From CAWUKT01 sp963923035 (lineage in GTDB: Bacteria > Bacteroidota > Bacteroidia > J057 > JADKCL01), in contig CAWUKT010000035.1 of the NCBI GenBank assembly GCA_963923035.1, forward strand, positions 1 through 64,000: a DNA stretch of 64,000 nucleotides, given 5' to 3'. The notes beneath the pieces were generated by a model, which had not been told where the DNA came from, ran no database searches, and saw nothing but the letters and a program-made list of their open reading frames with translations. This document shows, piece by piece, positions 24,967 to 34,363 of the stretch; position 1 is the first letter of the stretch, and every line of letters begins with the position of its first letter. The position numbers and the translations under genes are program-made.

Positions 24967-26501
24967 CCGTCACGCATTTCCACCCCACCATCCAATCTAA
25001 AATCCCTCGCCCGAATCCCAATCGCGTAGGCTGTTCCCAGGTACAGCATAAAGGCCAAGCCTCCTCCAACCGATAGGCGCAAGAGTTGCCCCACCGTTCC
25101 TTCCCCTCCGAAGTGACTTCCCCAATTGATAAAGGCTACCATGACAGCGGCACTTACCGCTCCGGCGACCAGGACCCGCCCACAAAAGGGAAGCACCCGC
25201 GACCATGAAATCCGGAACTGGCGCCGAACGATCTCCAACAGCACCAAAACCTTCAATCCTTTCGAGATTACCAAGGCCCAGGCAATGCCCAGATAGGCAA
25301 TCTGGTTGACCAGGAGCCAGGTCAAGCCGATGTTCAGGATCACTCCCAAAATGCCCACGACCACCGGGGTGCGGGTATCGCCCCGGCCAAAGAAGAACAG
25401 TACCAAGACTGTTTCGATGGCCATGAATACAGCGCCCACTCCATAGACCTTCAAGGGCGCAACGGTCATTTCCGTCGCCGATTGTTCGAATGCTCCCCGC
25501 TCCAGCAGCAACTGCACAATAGGGGTCGAGAAAAAGATCAAGGCCAAACCGATGAATAAGAATACGCCGAAGATGCTCCGCATTGAGACTCCAAAGAGGT
25601 TGAGCAGGCGTTGCTGGGATTGTTGGCGGGAAAAGGTTGTGAAAAAGGGGAACAGGACAATTCCAAACGCGTAGGGGAAAACGACGATGGGCAAGTCCAC
25701 AATTTTTCGGGCGTACCCGAGAGCGGCAATGGCTCCATCTCCCAGCGTTGAACCCCAGCCAAAGTCGATCAGAACGCTCAACTGAGAGAACAATACACCG
25801 AGGACAAGGGGCAAGGTCAGCCCTGCAAATTCGGATCGGCCCGGGAATTTCCATTTCGCCAGCCGGAGTCGAACGCGGTGGCGAAGTCCAATCAGGTGGG
25901 GCACCAATTTTCCTCCCGCTCCCACCAAAATGGCCATTCCCAGAATGGTCAAGGGCATTCCTACCTGATAGGCCAACAGGAAGGCGAGGCTTCCTCCTTT
26001 GAAAAACACGTCTCCCAAAGCGGGCACAAAGAATCTTTTCTCCGCATTGAGGGTGATATAGGTCAACGCGGACAGTCCCAACAGGGCCACCGATGGCCAG
26101 GCCCACCTCCAAATTTCGATGGCCATTTCCAACTTTTCCCCGGCAAAACCCGGCGCAAACAAGCGAATGACCGCCCGCGGCCAGATCATACCGGGAAGCA
26201 CAAGCAAAACAGCCAGCCCCAACACCCCGACTGCCACCGAATTGAAGAATACATTTGCCTTCTTTTCTTCTCCTTTCCCCACAAAACCCTCCATCGTACG
26301 CAAGGCGCCCGGCTCGATCAATTCCCGAAAAACGACGAACATACTGAAGATGATTCCGAAGATCAGCAGGTAGACGTCCACTTCCGGCCCCGTCCCAAAG
26401 TGATAGGCCAGAACCAATTTTTCTCCATAGCCCAAGCCCTTTGCCACCAGAGAAACGGCAACTACAATCATGGAGGACCTGAGCATTGGAAAACGCATCA
26501 T
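24960..26501 (-). CDS. MurJ/MviN-family lipid-linked oligosaccharide flippase
   Basis: A 513-residue protein with 14 or so membrane helices. The ATG at 26501 overlaps the upstream glycosyltransferase stop (TGATG), which fixes the start and implies coupled translation. Typical MurJ/MviN features are the early KGLGYGEKLVLAYHFGTGPEVD, FRELIEPGALRTM, the LERGAFEQSATEM loop and FFGRGDTRTPVVVG. In a polysaccharide locus such a protein more likely flips lipid-linked glycan repeats than cell-wall lipid II; the essential MurJ is probably elsewhere. It is the last gene of the EPS-type run that starts at about 28.8 kb. Confidence 0.9.
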   Translation of the reverse strand: MMRFPMLRSSMIVVAVSLVAKGLGYGEKLVLAYHFGTGPEVDVYLLIFGIIFSMFVVFRELIEPGALRTMEGFVGKGEEKKANVFFNSVAVGVLGLAVLLVLPGMIWPRAVIRLFAPGFAGEKLEMAIEIWRWAWPSVALLGLSALTYITLNAEKRFFVPALGDVFFKGGSLAFLLAYQVGMPLTILGMAILVGAGGKLVPHLIGLRHRVRLRLAKWKFPGRSEFAGLTLPLVLGVLFSQLSVLIDFGWGSTLGDGAIAALGYARKIVDLPIVVFPYAFGIVLFPFFTTFSRQQSQQRLLNLFGVSMRSIFGVFLFIGLALIFFSTPIVQLLLERGAFEQSATEMTVAPLKVYGVGAVFMAIETVLVLFFFGRGDTRTPVVVGILGVILNIGLTWLLVNQIAYLGIAWALVISKGLKVLVLLEIVRRQFRISWSRVLPFCGRVLVAGAVSAAVMVAFINWGSHFGGEGTVGQLLRLSVGGGLAFMLYLGTAYAIGIRARDFRLDGGVEMRDGQ

Positions 26502-27652
26502 CAAGGGGAGGTTGAGGGGGACAATTGATTGAATATTTGACGGTAAAAGGCTAGGTACTGGGCCCGAACCTGATCGGCCCGGTATTGCCCTAACCATTCT
26601 TCCCTGCCCTCCAGCATTTGGTTCCGCTTCGTCTCGTTTTCAAGTAAGGCGATCAGTTGAGCAGCCAGGTCTTCCACCGATAAAGGATCGGCAAAACAGG
26701 CATGCTTCCCCAGCACTTCGGGTAGACTGCCTCGGTTGGAAGCCAGGACGGGAATCCCAGAAGCCAGGGCCTCCAGCGGAGGCATTCCAAATCCCTCGTA
26801 CAGAGACGGAAAGACGAATAAATCCGCTCCGCGGTACAGGTGCGGCAACTCGTCTTCGGAAACGTATCCCAGCAGGCGACACCACGCTGGATTGCCCAGT
26901 TCCGCCAAGGTCTTTTTCACCTTCCCGAAACCCCAGCCCGGAGTTCCCGCGATGACCAGATCGTGGGGAATATTTCCTTCCTGGCGTGCCAGGTGAAAGG
27001 CCTGGATCAAACGCGGCAGGTTTTTTTTCGCTTCCATTTTCCCTACAAACAACACATAGGGACGCCCCTGGCGCGTGAAGTCGGGGACTGGTCTTGAAGA
27101 ATCTTCGTCCAGGCTGTCCGAGAAAGATGCGTGAATGACATTGGGGATGACGGTCGTCTTGCCCACGCAAGCCGGAAAACGGCGGTGGATCTGCTGCTGA
27201 ACAGTCTCCGAGACGCAGATGATGTGGGCAGCCCGCTTCAGCGTCCAGGGAAGGGCCAGCCGGTAATAGTTGCGGGTTCGGGGATGGCACAACCGGGGAG
27301 AATGCAGGGCAATGAGGTCATGGCAAGTCACCACACTCCCTTTTCCCGCTTGGAAAGGCAATAAATAGGTCGGGGAATGGAGGAGCGTTGAGGGACCCTC
27401 CGAAGTCAGGGATGACATTCGGAAATGTTCCCAGATGACCCGCCTCAGGCGGGCTGATGGTGCCAAGGGCCGAACTGTCAGGTTCAAATTGGAGACGATG
27501 CGGGGAAAGGCTTTTTGATTGCACAAGACCTCAAACTCAATCTGCTCGCTAGCCCCATTGTTCAATGCGCCCAGCAGGTTCATCAGAGAGGTTTCCACCC
27601 CGGTCTCCATCCGGCCCAGGACGCTGGCATTGATGAGCACGCGGTTTACCAT
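26501..27652 (-). CDS. GT4-family glycosyltransferase
   Basis: A 383-residue GT-B glycosyltransferase. The N-terminal domain starts MVNRVLINASVLGRMETGVE and the donor-binding C-terminal domain carries RPYVLFVGKMEAKKNLPRLI, VIAGTPGWGFG and the EX7E-type motif FPSLYEGFGMPPLEALASGI. This is GT family 4, retaining, with a nucleotide-sugar donor that cannot be identified. The start overlaps the preceding glycosyltransferase stop by 7 bases and its own stop overlaps the flippase start, so three genes are tightly coupled. Confidence 0.92.
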   Translation of the reverse strand: MVNRVLINASVLGRMETGVETSLMNLLGALNNGASEQIEFEVLCNQKAFPRIVSNLNLTVRPLAPSARLRRVIWEHFRMSSLTSEGPSTLLHSPTYLLPFQAGKGSVVTCHDLIALHSPRLCHPRTRNYYRLALPWTLKRAAHIICVSETVQQQIHRRFPACVGKTTVIPNVIHASFSDSLDEDSSRPVPDFTRQGRPYVLFVGKMEAKKNLPRLIQAFHLARQEGNIPHDLVIAGTPGWGFGKVKKTLAELGNPAWCRLLGYVSEDELPHLYRGADLFVFPSLYEGFGMPPLEALASGIPVLASNRGSLPEVLGKHACFADPLSVEDLAAQLIALLENETKRNQMLEGREEWLGQYRADQVRAQYLAFYRQIFNQLSPSTSP

Positions 27653-28755
27653 AGCACCTCCTCAAACACTTGCTCCATCTTTCGGGCGTGGGTTTCGGGG
27701 CGATAACGTTCCTTTGATTTCTCGCAAGCCTCCAACTGATCGGAGGACCAAGCATCGGACTTGTCGGCCACTGCTTCGACCAGTTTCGAAAGGGCCGTAA
27801 TATCTCCGGCTGGATACAAGCAACCTCCCTCTCCGGATTCGATGAGCTCCGATGCTCCGCCGCCTTCCGCTGCCAGTACCGGGATCCCCAGACATTGGGC
27901 TTCAGCGATCACCCGCCCGAAGGGTTCTCGGGTCGCACAGTGGACCAACAAATCCACTTGTCCCCACAATTCGGAGGGGGAAGCCACCCAGTCGGCAGAT
28001 TGGAGGCTGCCACTCCGGGCCATTTCCTCTCTCCTTCTCTTCAATCCGAGGGCATAGGCAGAATCTTCAGTGTCAGGAGAGCGGCCGACCATCAAAAAGC
28101 GCAAGTCAGGCCGTTGAGGGGACAATCGTTCGGCCATATCCAGAAATTCGTGCTGGCTCTTCCACGGAACCATCTGACCGATATTCGCCACGGTGAAAGG
28201 CCTGCTGGAAGATTCAGCGAGAGATGGAACGGCCACTTCCACCGGATTATAAATCACTTCGGTGGGTACGCTTAACTGAATTTGGGATTGGATAAATTGG
28301 CTGACGCAAACCCCTTTTCGGACGGTTCTGTGGATCAGGAACCGAATGGAGCGACTGCGAGGCAATACATCCCGAAAATGGCAGACACAGGGAATTTTTC
28401 GCCCCCTCCATCCAAGGCCCACGTACAGAAGAGCCTTGTACGAATTGGCGTGGACCAGTTCTACCTTTTCCTTTCTCCATGCCCTGGATAATTTTCCTGC
28501 GGTCCGCCACAGGTGGAACAGCATTCCCCCCATCGCGAAAGGATTCTTTTGCCTCCGCATCTCCCGACAGGGAAAAAAGCGGAGTTCCACGTCCAGCTTG
28601 CTCCAGAATTCGCGTTCGGACGATTCGGGTAAATAAACAATGGGGGTAAACCGAGACCGATCGAGGTGGCAAATCAGGGTCGCCAAACTTATTTCAGCCC
28701 CTGAAATACGAGTTCCGGTGCATACAAAAGCGATTTTTCGCTTTCCATCAGCCAT
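27646..28755 (-). CDS. GT4-family glycosyltransferase
   Basis: A 369-residue GT-B enzyme. The ATG at 28755 is preferred to the GTG one codon earlier; either overlaps the SGNH gene stop by several bases. The acceptor domain begins KRKIAFVCTGTRISGAEISL. The donor side has FTVANIGQMVPWKSQHEFLD and the E-motif region HCATREPFGRVIAEAQCLGI, followed by LAAEGGGASELIESGEGG. It belongs to the same polysaccharide run as the flanking genes. The sugar specificity is not readable. Confidence 0.9.
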   Translation of the reverse strand: MADGKRKIAFVCTGTRISGAEISLATLICHLDRSRFTPIVYLPESSEREFWSKLDVELRFFPCREMRRQKNPFAMGGMLFHLWRTAGKLSRAWRKEKVELVHANSYKALLYVGLGWRGRKIPCVCHFRDVLPRSRSIRFLIHRTVRKGVCVSQFIQSQIQLSVPTEVIYNPVEVAVPSLAESSSRPFTVANIGQMVPWKSQHEFLDMAERLSPQRPDLRFLMVGRSPDTEDSAYALGLKRRREEMARSGSLQSADWVASPSELWGQVDLLVHCATREPFGRVIAEAQCLGIPVLAAEGGGASELIESGEGGCLYPAGDITALSKLVEAVADKSDAWSSDQLEACEKSKERYRPETHARKMEQVFEEVLW

Positions 28756-29812
28756 CACCCAGGGTATCGGTGGGTACGGGTAAATGGATCACATCCCGGG
28801 CCAGCAAGCTGTCCCGGAACTGCTCCGCGATTTCCTGGTGGCCTTTGTCATTGAAGTGGATGTCCAACTCATGGTGGAGGGAGTTGTCGTCCACCGGTAT
28901 ATTCAAGGGGAGGTAGGGAATGCAGTACATTTGGGAGATTTCCTCAAAAAATGCATCAGGGCGGTAGTTGAACACAAACATTTGTCCGCCTTGCTCCCTC
29001 ACCAAGGTATCCAGCTTCAAAATTCGATGGGCCGATACATTGGATGCCCAAGGTTGAAAGGAGACACGGTCCGCCTGGATCCGCTTTTCAATGAAGATTT
29101 CCAGGTTTTCAGAATACCGTCCCGGATAATGGTACCTGTAATAGCGACAGGCCGCCCGGGCGCAATACGAGATATTGTAGAGGGTCTTCAAAAAAGTGTG
29201 GCGCTCCAGGTAATCAATTCTCCGCATACAATTGGATTTGGAGAATTTACGGGAACTGTAGATCATCACGTAGCCCCGGTAAATGTCACGAAAGACGTCG
29301 CCCCGTACAAAAGGCATCGAAGTCGAGATCAGCACGAGGTCGGGATTGAAAACCGGCACCAGTTCTTCGGCCAGGATGATACTTTCTTCATCCCGAAAAC
29401 GGCCATCAATGGACAGGTTGATCACCTCGACCGGCTTCCCCTGGTCTTGAAGCAGTTTTTCCAATTTCATGGAAAAACTCTCCTCCGAATCCAGCCAGAT
29501 TCCGGTCGCCTGAGACGACCCAACTACCGCAATTCTGAAGACTCCCTCTTTCTTCTGAGTATCAAAATCAGGCCCGTAAAATCCCTGGTTGTTGATGCGG
29601 AAATCTTTGGAGATGCTGGGCATATCAATGGTCGCATCGCGGTTGGGGATGTAGCGGTAGCCAATTTTGTGGTCCGGATTGTAAATCTGGGGGTATTCCC
29701 TGAGTTTGAGTTGTTCGTGGTAGAAAATCCGCAGAGCGACCTCGGCCAATAGCCAGAGGACAAGGCCTGATAAAAGTACGTACTTAAATACCTTGCGGAG
29801 TTTTTTGTACAT
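28748..29812 (-). CDS. Membrane-anchored SGNH/GDSL-like hydrolase
   Basis: A 354-residue protein. The ATG at 29812 starts directly before a membrane anchor (VFKYVLLSGLVLWLLAEVAL). The SGNH-type block I appears as IAVVGSSQATGIWLDSEESF, block II-like INLSIDGRFRDEES, and the terminal Asp-His block as DIHFNDKGHQEIAEQF. Block I is GSSQ rather than GDSL. Such proteins in polysaccharide loci often transfer or remove acetyl groups on the glycan outside the membrane. A 14-bp stem terminator lies just upstream (29835-29867), so this gene starts a new transcript that runs through two glycosyltransferases to the flippase. Confidence 0.78.
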   Translation of the reverse strand: MYKKLRKVFKYVLLSGLVLWLLAEVALRIFYHEQLKLREYPQIYNPDHKIGYRYIPNRDATIDMPSISKDFRINNQGFYGPDFDTQKKEGVFRIAVVGSSQATGIWLDSEESFSMKLEKLLQDQGKPVEVINLSIDGRFRDEESIILAEELVPVFNPDLVLISTSMPFVRGDVFRDIYRGYVMIYSSRKFSKSNCMRRIDYLERHTFLKTLYNISYCARAACRYYRYHYPGRYSENLEIFIEKRIQADRVSFQPWASNVSAHRILKLDTLVREQGGQMFVFNYRPDAFFEEISQMYCIPYLPLNIPVDDNSLHHELDIHFNDKGHQEIAEQFRDSLLARDVIHLPVPTDTLGDG

Positions 29813-29834
29813 GGTTTGCAAAGAGGGCTGAAAT

Positions 29835-29867
29835 AAAATGGATAGCTTAAATAAAGCTATCCATTTT
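29835..29867 (-). terminator. Hairpin terminator after the lipoprotein gene
   Basis: A 14-bp perfect stem: AAAATGGATAGCTT (29835-29848) pairs with AAGCTATCCATTTT (29854-29867) around a 5-base loop. Read on the minus strand it is followed by TTTTATTT. It separates the lipoprotein at 29903-30691 from the SGNH gene. Confidence 0.7.
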
Positions 29868-29902
29868 TAATATTCCTAAACTATGTGGATTCCGAAGGGA
29901 AC

Positions 29903-30691
29903 TTAGTTTCCTTTGGTAGTATTGGCCGGGGGAGTGTAGTTCGGGCTGTCCATGATGGCAGCGGAGCGAGCGGCAGTCACCAGCTTACCAACAAACTCAG
30001 CGTTGGGCTGCTCAGAAATAGCCAGGGCGAATGCAAAGCGGCTGTCAACGATCAGCAACAGCATCGTGATTTGAGTGCTGGCATCATAAATTTCCCATCC
30101 AGCTACATCCGAAAGAGTCGTCTGGAACGGAGTGATATAGGACGTACCTGCTGCATCACTGCCTTGGGCAAGCATCAGGCGCTCTTTTTCGTAATCGGAG
30201 GATACTTCCGCAATGTCACCCAATGAAGCCGCCTTCATGGATGAGGACTGGGTCATGTCAAATCCAAAGAAAGCGGGGTTCTTGGCGTCGCTGTTGGTCG
30301 CTTGGAGACCGAAACGCTGAACATCAGCCGCGCTGGAAATCTGAGCCAAACCGTTACCGTTCAGATAGCTGTACAAGCGGGTAGAATACTGCTTGAAGTC
30401 AGCCACGGAGAGGAACAGCAAAGAAGCATCCTTGTTCGTGATCTGTTCGAAGGCAATGCTTGCACTCGGAACGGGTCCGTAGAAATCGCTGGATTGGGCA
30501 AAGGAAGAATATCCCTGAAGTTGCAGGGGAAGTGCGTCAAACAACCCCTCGGGTGATGCCACACCGTTGCTGCTGGCAGCGATGACAGGAGTATCCTGAT
30601 CGACCGGATATACATCTTCCTTGGAACAACTTGCCAGGATCAGGAACAAGAAGAACAACGTGGCGTAAAGAGAATGATTCTTTATAGACAT
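29903..30691 (-). CDS. Lipoprotein of unknown function
   Basis: A 262-residue protein starting MSIKNHSLYATLFFLFLILA then SCSKED, a type II signal peptide with lipobox ILASC. The mature part is rich in Ser, Ala and Gln (DALPLQLQGYSSFAQSSDF, DFKQYSTRLYSYLNGNGLAQ) and has no recognisable catalytic motif. It is flanked by a 3' hairpin terminator and by a 69-base gap from the glycosyltransferase at 30761, so it may be transcribed alone. Its place inside a polysaccharide locus suggests a surface role, but that is inference. Confidence 0.75.
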   Translation of the reverse strand: MSIKNHSLYATLFFLFLILASCSKEDVYPVDQDTPVIAASSNGVASPEGLFDALPLQLQGYSSFAQSSDFYGPVPSASIAFEQITNKDASLLFLSVADFKQYSTRLYSYLNGNGLAQISSAADVQRFGLQATNSDAKNPAFFGFDMTQSSSMKAASLGDIAEVSSDYEKERLMLAQGSDAAGTSYITPFQTTLSDVAGWEIYDASTQITMLLLIVDSRFAFALAISEQPNAEFVGKLVTAARSAAIMDSPNYTPPANTTKGN

Positions 30692-30760
30692 GACTAAGTA
30701 TGATTGAGGGGTGTTCAGGAACTTAATATTCCTTACGAATATAAGAAATCCTTACCTTTT

Positions 30761-31876
30761 TTACAACCCCAGATAAACACATTCATGTCCCTTGACGAAA
30801 CTTTCAAAGGCATCTTTTGAGGACACATCCCCCGAAAAATCCCCCAAATTGGCCCCACAGGACATCTCCGACATCCTGAAACAGAGTTCAGACGAATTGA
30901 TTGGATCGAAAAAATTTCCCCTGTCATTTAAAGGCAATAACTCCCGATGGGGAGCAATATCAGATGCCAATATTTCCTTTTTCATGGCAAGCCCCTCCAG
31001 CAGGGCGTAAGGAGCAGCTTCCCACCTGGAAGTAGAAACCAAGACATTCATTTCTCTCAGCCATCCCGCAACATTTATCTGATGCCCCAGCAAATGAACC
31101 CGCCCATCCAATCCCCTCTGCTGAATGCCCATCCGCAAGCTCTCTTTCAACGGCCCTTCTCCCAGAATCCAAAAATGGGCCGGTTTCGAGGAAAGATATT
31201 TGGCCGCTGCATCGAGAAAACATTGGGGATTTTTTTGTTCCACCAAACGCCCCACCCATCCGAAAACCATTTCTTCCTCCCCGATTCCCATCCTTTCCCG
31301 ATGAAGCGAGGAATTAGTCCCCATTTCCAAAAAATCGGGGGCAATCGCATTGGGGATGTACACCAAGCGGTTTTCGGGTACAATGTTGGTCTCCACACTC
31401 AGCTTTCGTTCCGCCTGGCTGACGCAAATCAACCGATCTGTTCGACGCCCCAACCATTTCTCCAACCGTACCGCCAACCAACGCCTGATTCCACTTACTC
31501 CTTGAAAATAAAAGGAATGGGGAGTGTATACCACCAAAGGAATGTCCAGCGACCGGGAGGTCAAACGGAACAAGAAACCCGCCTTGGTACTGTGACTGTG
31601 CAGCACATCACAAGGATTCCTTCTCAACACGGCTTTGATTTTGCGCATGCTCACCCAGTCCTGATAGGGGCGAAATGAGCGGGCCATTGGGATTCTGTAC
31701 AACGCAATTCCAGGAAAGTCTTCCTCCGAAAATGGCTCGCCGTGGGGCCGGCCGGTGCCCAGGATCAGCGTTACATCAAACTTTTCCAGGTCCAGGTGCC
31801 GTACCAGATTCTTCACATGACGAGCAGCACCGCCCTCCGTCGCTTCCAATCCCAATATGATCCTCTTCTTTGCCAT
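30761..31876 (-). CDS. GT4-family glycosyltransferase
   Basis: A 371-residue GT-B enzyme. The N-terminal motif GLEATEGGAARHVKNLVRHL is typical of GT4 enzymes of capsule/EPS loci, as is the acceptor-site DVLHSHSTKAGFLFRL. The donor domain includes VFGWVGRLVEQKNPQCFLDA and the E-motif VSTSRWEAAPYALLEGLAMK. The ATG immediately follows the stop of the next glycosyltransferase with no gap, so both are one operon. It is about 370 residues, the usual family length. Confidence 0.92.
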   Translation of the reverse strand: MAKKRIILGLEATEGGAARHVKNLVRHLDLEKFDVTLILGTGRPHGEPFSEEDFPGIALYRIPMARSFRPYQDWVSMRKIKAVLRRNPCDVLHSHSTKAGFLFRLTSRSLDIPLVVYTPHSFYFQGVSGIRRWLAVRLEKWLGRRTDRLICVSQAERKLSVETNIVPENRLVYIPNAIAPDFLEMGTNSSLHRERMGIGEEEMVFGWVGRLVEQKNPQCFLDAAAKYLSSKPAHFWILGEGPLKESLRMGIQQRGLDGRVHLLGHQINVAGWLREMNVLVSTSRWEAAPYALLEGLAMKKEILASDIAPHRELLPLNDRGNFFDPINSSELCFRMSEMSCGANLGDFSGDVSSKDAFESFVKGHECVYLGL

Positions 31877-33091
31877 TCATCCCCTCCGATGCAATTCCAA
31901 CAACTGTTCTGTCGCCCGGTCAATTCCAAAGGCTTCTTCGATCCAGCCCCTCCCCCGTTGGGAAATCGACTGGTAGATTTCCGGGTGCTCCAACAAATGA
32001 AGAAGGGCCCCCGCAATTCTAGCACTGTCTCTTTGGGGAACCAAAATACCTGTCTCCCCATCCCGAACCAATTCGGGGATGCCGGAAACTTCCGTGGCAA
32101 TGACCGGCAATCCACTCGCCATCGCCTCCAGCAAAACATTGGGAATCCCATCCCGGTCACCATTCCCCGCAATGACACTTGCCTGGACCAACACTCCCGC
32201 CTTTTGGTACCAAGACGAGAGTGCTTCCTGGGGAACATGCCCGTGGAAGACCACCTCCTTTCCAATCCCCAGCTCTGCCACTTCCGCCTCCAATTCCGCC
32301 CGCAGCGGGCCGTCCCCCAGCAAATGGCAGTTCACCTCAATTCCTTGTTGCACCAATTCGTGGACCGCCCGAAGCAAATAGGCATGGCCCTTCTTAGAAG
32401 TCAGCCGTCCGACCGAAACGATGCTCAAGGGTTCGGAAAGGCTTTTCCGAGGCAGAAAAGGCCATTGGCGGAGGTCCAATCCGTGGTACACACAATGGAT
32501 GGGCGTCCCATTTGACTTTTGGGAGGTGAGGATTTCGTGGTTGAAGCCCGTACAGGTCACCACAAAATCGGCCCCGGCAATCTTCTCGGTCAGGTCGGGG
32601 CCATCCGCATAGATGTCATGGGCGTGGGCCGTGAAACTGTATCCCAGCTCGAGTACATGGGCCAATTGTTGGGCGAGGTCGGTGGGAAAGGAAGCAAAAT
32701 GGGCATGGATGCGGTCGGGAAGGTCACGGCGGAGCTTCCGGGACCATGTGGCCACCAACCAGGCATTCCGAATCTTTTTCAACCTATTCTTCCCCCGAAC
32801 TTTCTCCGTGGTACGTCCAAATTCCCGGAACTTTTCACGATGCCGAATCAATTCAAGTCCGGTCAGCAGCCATTCTTTCAGTTGAAACCACCGGGGAACA
32901 TACCGGACCCGGTCCATCAAGTCTGTTTTTCCCATCAAAACGGGTCCCCGTTCAAAGGCACAGATCGTGACCTCTACCCCTGCGGCCCGGAGACTCTGGA
33001 TTTCGTTGAGGATGAAAAACTCCGTGGGACTTGGAAATTGTCCCAATACAAAGCACAGTCTTATGGTAGAGGCAGAAGAGGGCGCCATCAT
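31877..33091 (-). CDS. GT4-family glycosyltransferase
   Basis: A 404-residue GT-B enzyme; the ATG at 33091 (or 33088) is preferred to an upstream TTG. The opening IRLCFVLGQFPSPTEFFILN resembles colanic-acid-type WcaL/AmsK glycosyltransferases, which share the PSxTExFI pattern. The His of SFTAHAHDIY and the donor motifs LSIVSVGRLTSKKGHAYLLR and GIPNVLLEAMASGLPVIATE are clear. It is the first gene of the two-gene run with 30761-31876 and is divergent from hldD. Confidence 0.92.
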   Translation of the reverse strand: MMAPSSASTIRLCFVLGQFPSPTEFFILNEIQSLRAAGVEVTICAFERGPVLMGKTDLMDRVRYVPRWFQLKEWLLTGLELIRHREKFREFGRTTEKVRGKNRLKKIRNAWLVATWSRKLRRDLPDRIHAHFASFPTDLAQQLAHVLELGYSFTAHAHDIYADGPDLTEKIAGADFVVTCTGFNHEILTSQKSNGTPIHCVYHGLDLRQWPFLPRKSLSEPLSIVSVGRLTSKKGHAYLLRAVHELVQQGIEVNCHLLGDGPLRAELEAEVAELGIGKEVVFHGHVPQEALSSWYQKAGVLVQASVIAGNGDRDGIPNVLLEAMASGLPVIATEVSGIPELVRDGETGILVPQRDSARIAGALLHLLEHPEIYQSISQRGRGWIEEAFGIDRATEQLLELHRRG

Positions 33092-33229
33092 CCCCAATTA
33101 TAACCATTTCCCGGGTGGCTCGCGAGTGGGGCTATCTCTTCTTTTTAAGTCTTTGCAGGGGTAATAGGGAATTTGAGGGAAAAAGAAAAACCCAATTTCA
33201 ACCCTCCCCCGCGCCCCCTCCGTCACCAG

Positions 33230-33261
33230 TTGAAATTGAAACGGGATTTCCACTAGCTTTG
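33230..33261 (+). promoter_or_regulatory. Bacteroidota-type promoter before the HldD-like gene
   Basis: TTG at 33230-33232 and TAGCTTTG at 33254-33261 fit the -33/-7 consensus (TTTG, TAnnTTTG) with a 21-base spacer. The -7 element ends only 4 bases before the ATG at 33266, so the transcript would be leaderless or nearly so. A chance match is possible. Confidence 0.45.
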
Positions 33262-33265
33262 CGGC

Positions 33266-34228
33266 ATGATCATCGTAACCGGAGCCGCTGGATTCATTGG
33301 CAGTGTGGTCACCCGCCACCTGCAACAACTCGGAAAAGAAATTGTCCTTGTGGATGACTTTTCGCCCGCCCCCAAACGCCCCAACTGGGAGCAAAAGTCG
33401 GTGCGGGAGCGGGTCGAGCGCAGCAAGTTGGCGAACTGGCTGGAACAGTTGGACGAGCCGCCCGAGGCGATCGTCCACCTCGGAGCCCGGACGGATACCG
33501 CCGAGCAAAATTGGGGGCTGTTCCTGCGGCTCAACCTGTACTACTCCCAGATGATCTGGGCCTATTGCACGCAACACCAGGTCCCCCTGGTGTACGCCAG
33601 CAGCGCCGCCACCTATGGCGGCGGCGAGCACGGATTCTCCGATGACCACGCCGGCATTTCCCAATTGGCTCCCCTCAACCCCTACGGGCGCTCCAAACAA
33701 GAATTTGACCAGTGGGTCCTCGGCCAAACGGAGACCCCGCCCTTCTTCGCCGGGCTCAAGTTCTTCAATGTCTACGGCCCGAACGAATACCACAAGGGCC
33801 GCATGGCCAGCGTCATTTTCCACGCCTTCAACCAGATCCAGGCCACGAACCAGATGAAATTGTTCCGCTCCCACCGTCCCGACTTCGAGGATGGCGCGCA
33901 ATCGCGGGACTTTATCTATGTGATGGACGTCGCCAAGGTGATCGGTTGGCTGCTGGAAAAGCAACCGGCCAGCGGTATCTACAACCTGGGAACGGGCCAG
34001 GCGCGTACGTTCATGGACCTGGTGCGGGGCGTCTTCGCCGCGCTGGACCTGGAGGAGGCCATTTCCTTCATCGATACGCCAGAAGATATCCGGGAGACTT
34101 ACCAGTACTTTACGGAAGCCGACATGGGCAAATTGCGCGGGGCGGGCTACACCGAACCGTTTACATCCCTCGAAGACGGGATTACAGAATATGTTCAACA
34201 ATTTCTCCTCCAACAGGTCATCTACTAA
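33266..34228 (+). CDS. hldD: ADP-L-glycero-D-manno-heptose 6-epimerase-like protein
   Basis: A 320-residue extended SDR enzyme beginning MIIVTGAAGFIGSVVTRHLQ. The YxxxK-type motif is NPYGRSKQEFDQWV. HldD-specific stretches are visible: FFNVYGPNEYHKGRMASVIF and KLFRSHRPDFEDG followed by RDFIYVMDVAKVIGWLL and YNLGTGQARTFMDLV. In LPS synthesis HldD epimerises ADP-D-glycero- to ADP-L-glycero-manno-heptose in the cytoplasm. No other heptose-pathway gene is present in this window. It is divergent from the glycosyltransferase run. Confidence 0.88.
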   Translation: MIIVTGAAGFIGSVVTRHLQQLGKEIVLVDDFSPAPKRPNWEQKSVRERVERSKLANWLEQLDEPPEAIVHLGARTDTAEQNWGLFLRLNLYYSQMIWAYCTQHQVPLVYASSAATYGGGEHGFSDDHAGISQLAPLNPYGRSKQEFDQWVLGQTETPPFFAGLKFFNVYGPNEYHKGRMASVIFHAFNQIQATNQMKLFRSHRPDFEDGAQSRDFIYVMDVAKVIGWLLEKQPASGIYNLGTGQARTFMDLVRGVFAALDLEEAISFIDTPEDIRETYQYFTEADMGKLRGAGYTEPFTSLEDGITEYVQQFLLQQVIY

Positions 34229-34363
34229 CAATAGATGTAACGGGTTGTCGTTAGTTCTTTAGAAGGGGAGCAGAACGGAGAAAAAACCGCTGTAAAGCCC
34301 CCTTTTGACCCGAAAGAAAAATTATATTCTGGGCAGTCTGGGTTTAGCGAATGCGGAATAAAT

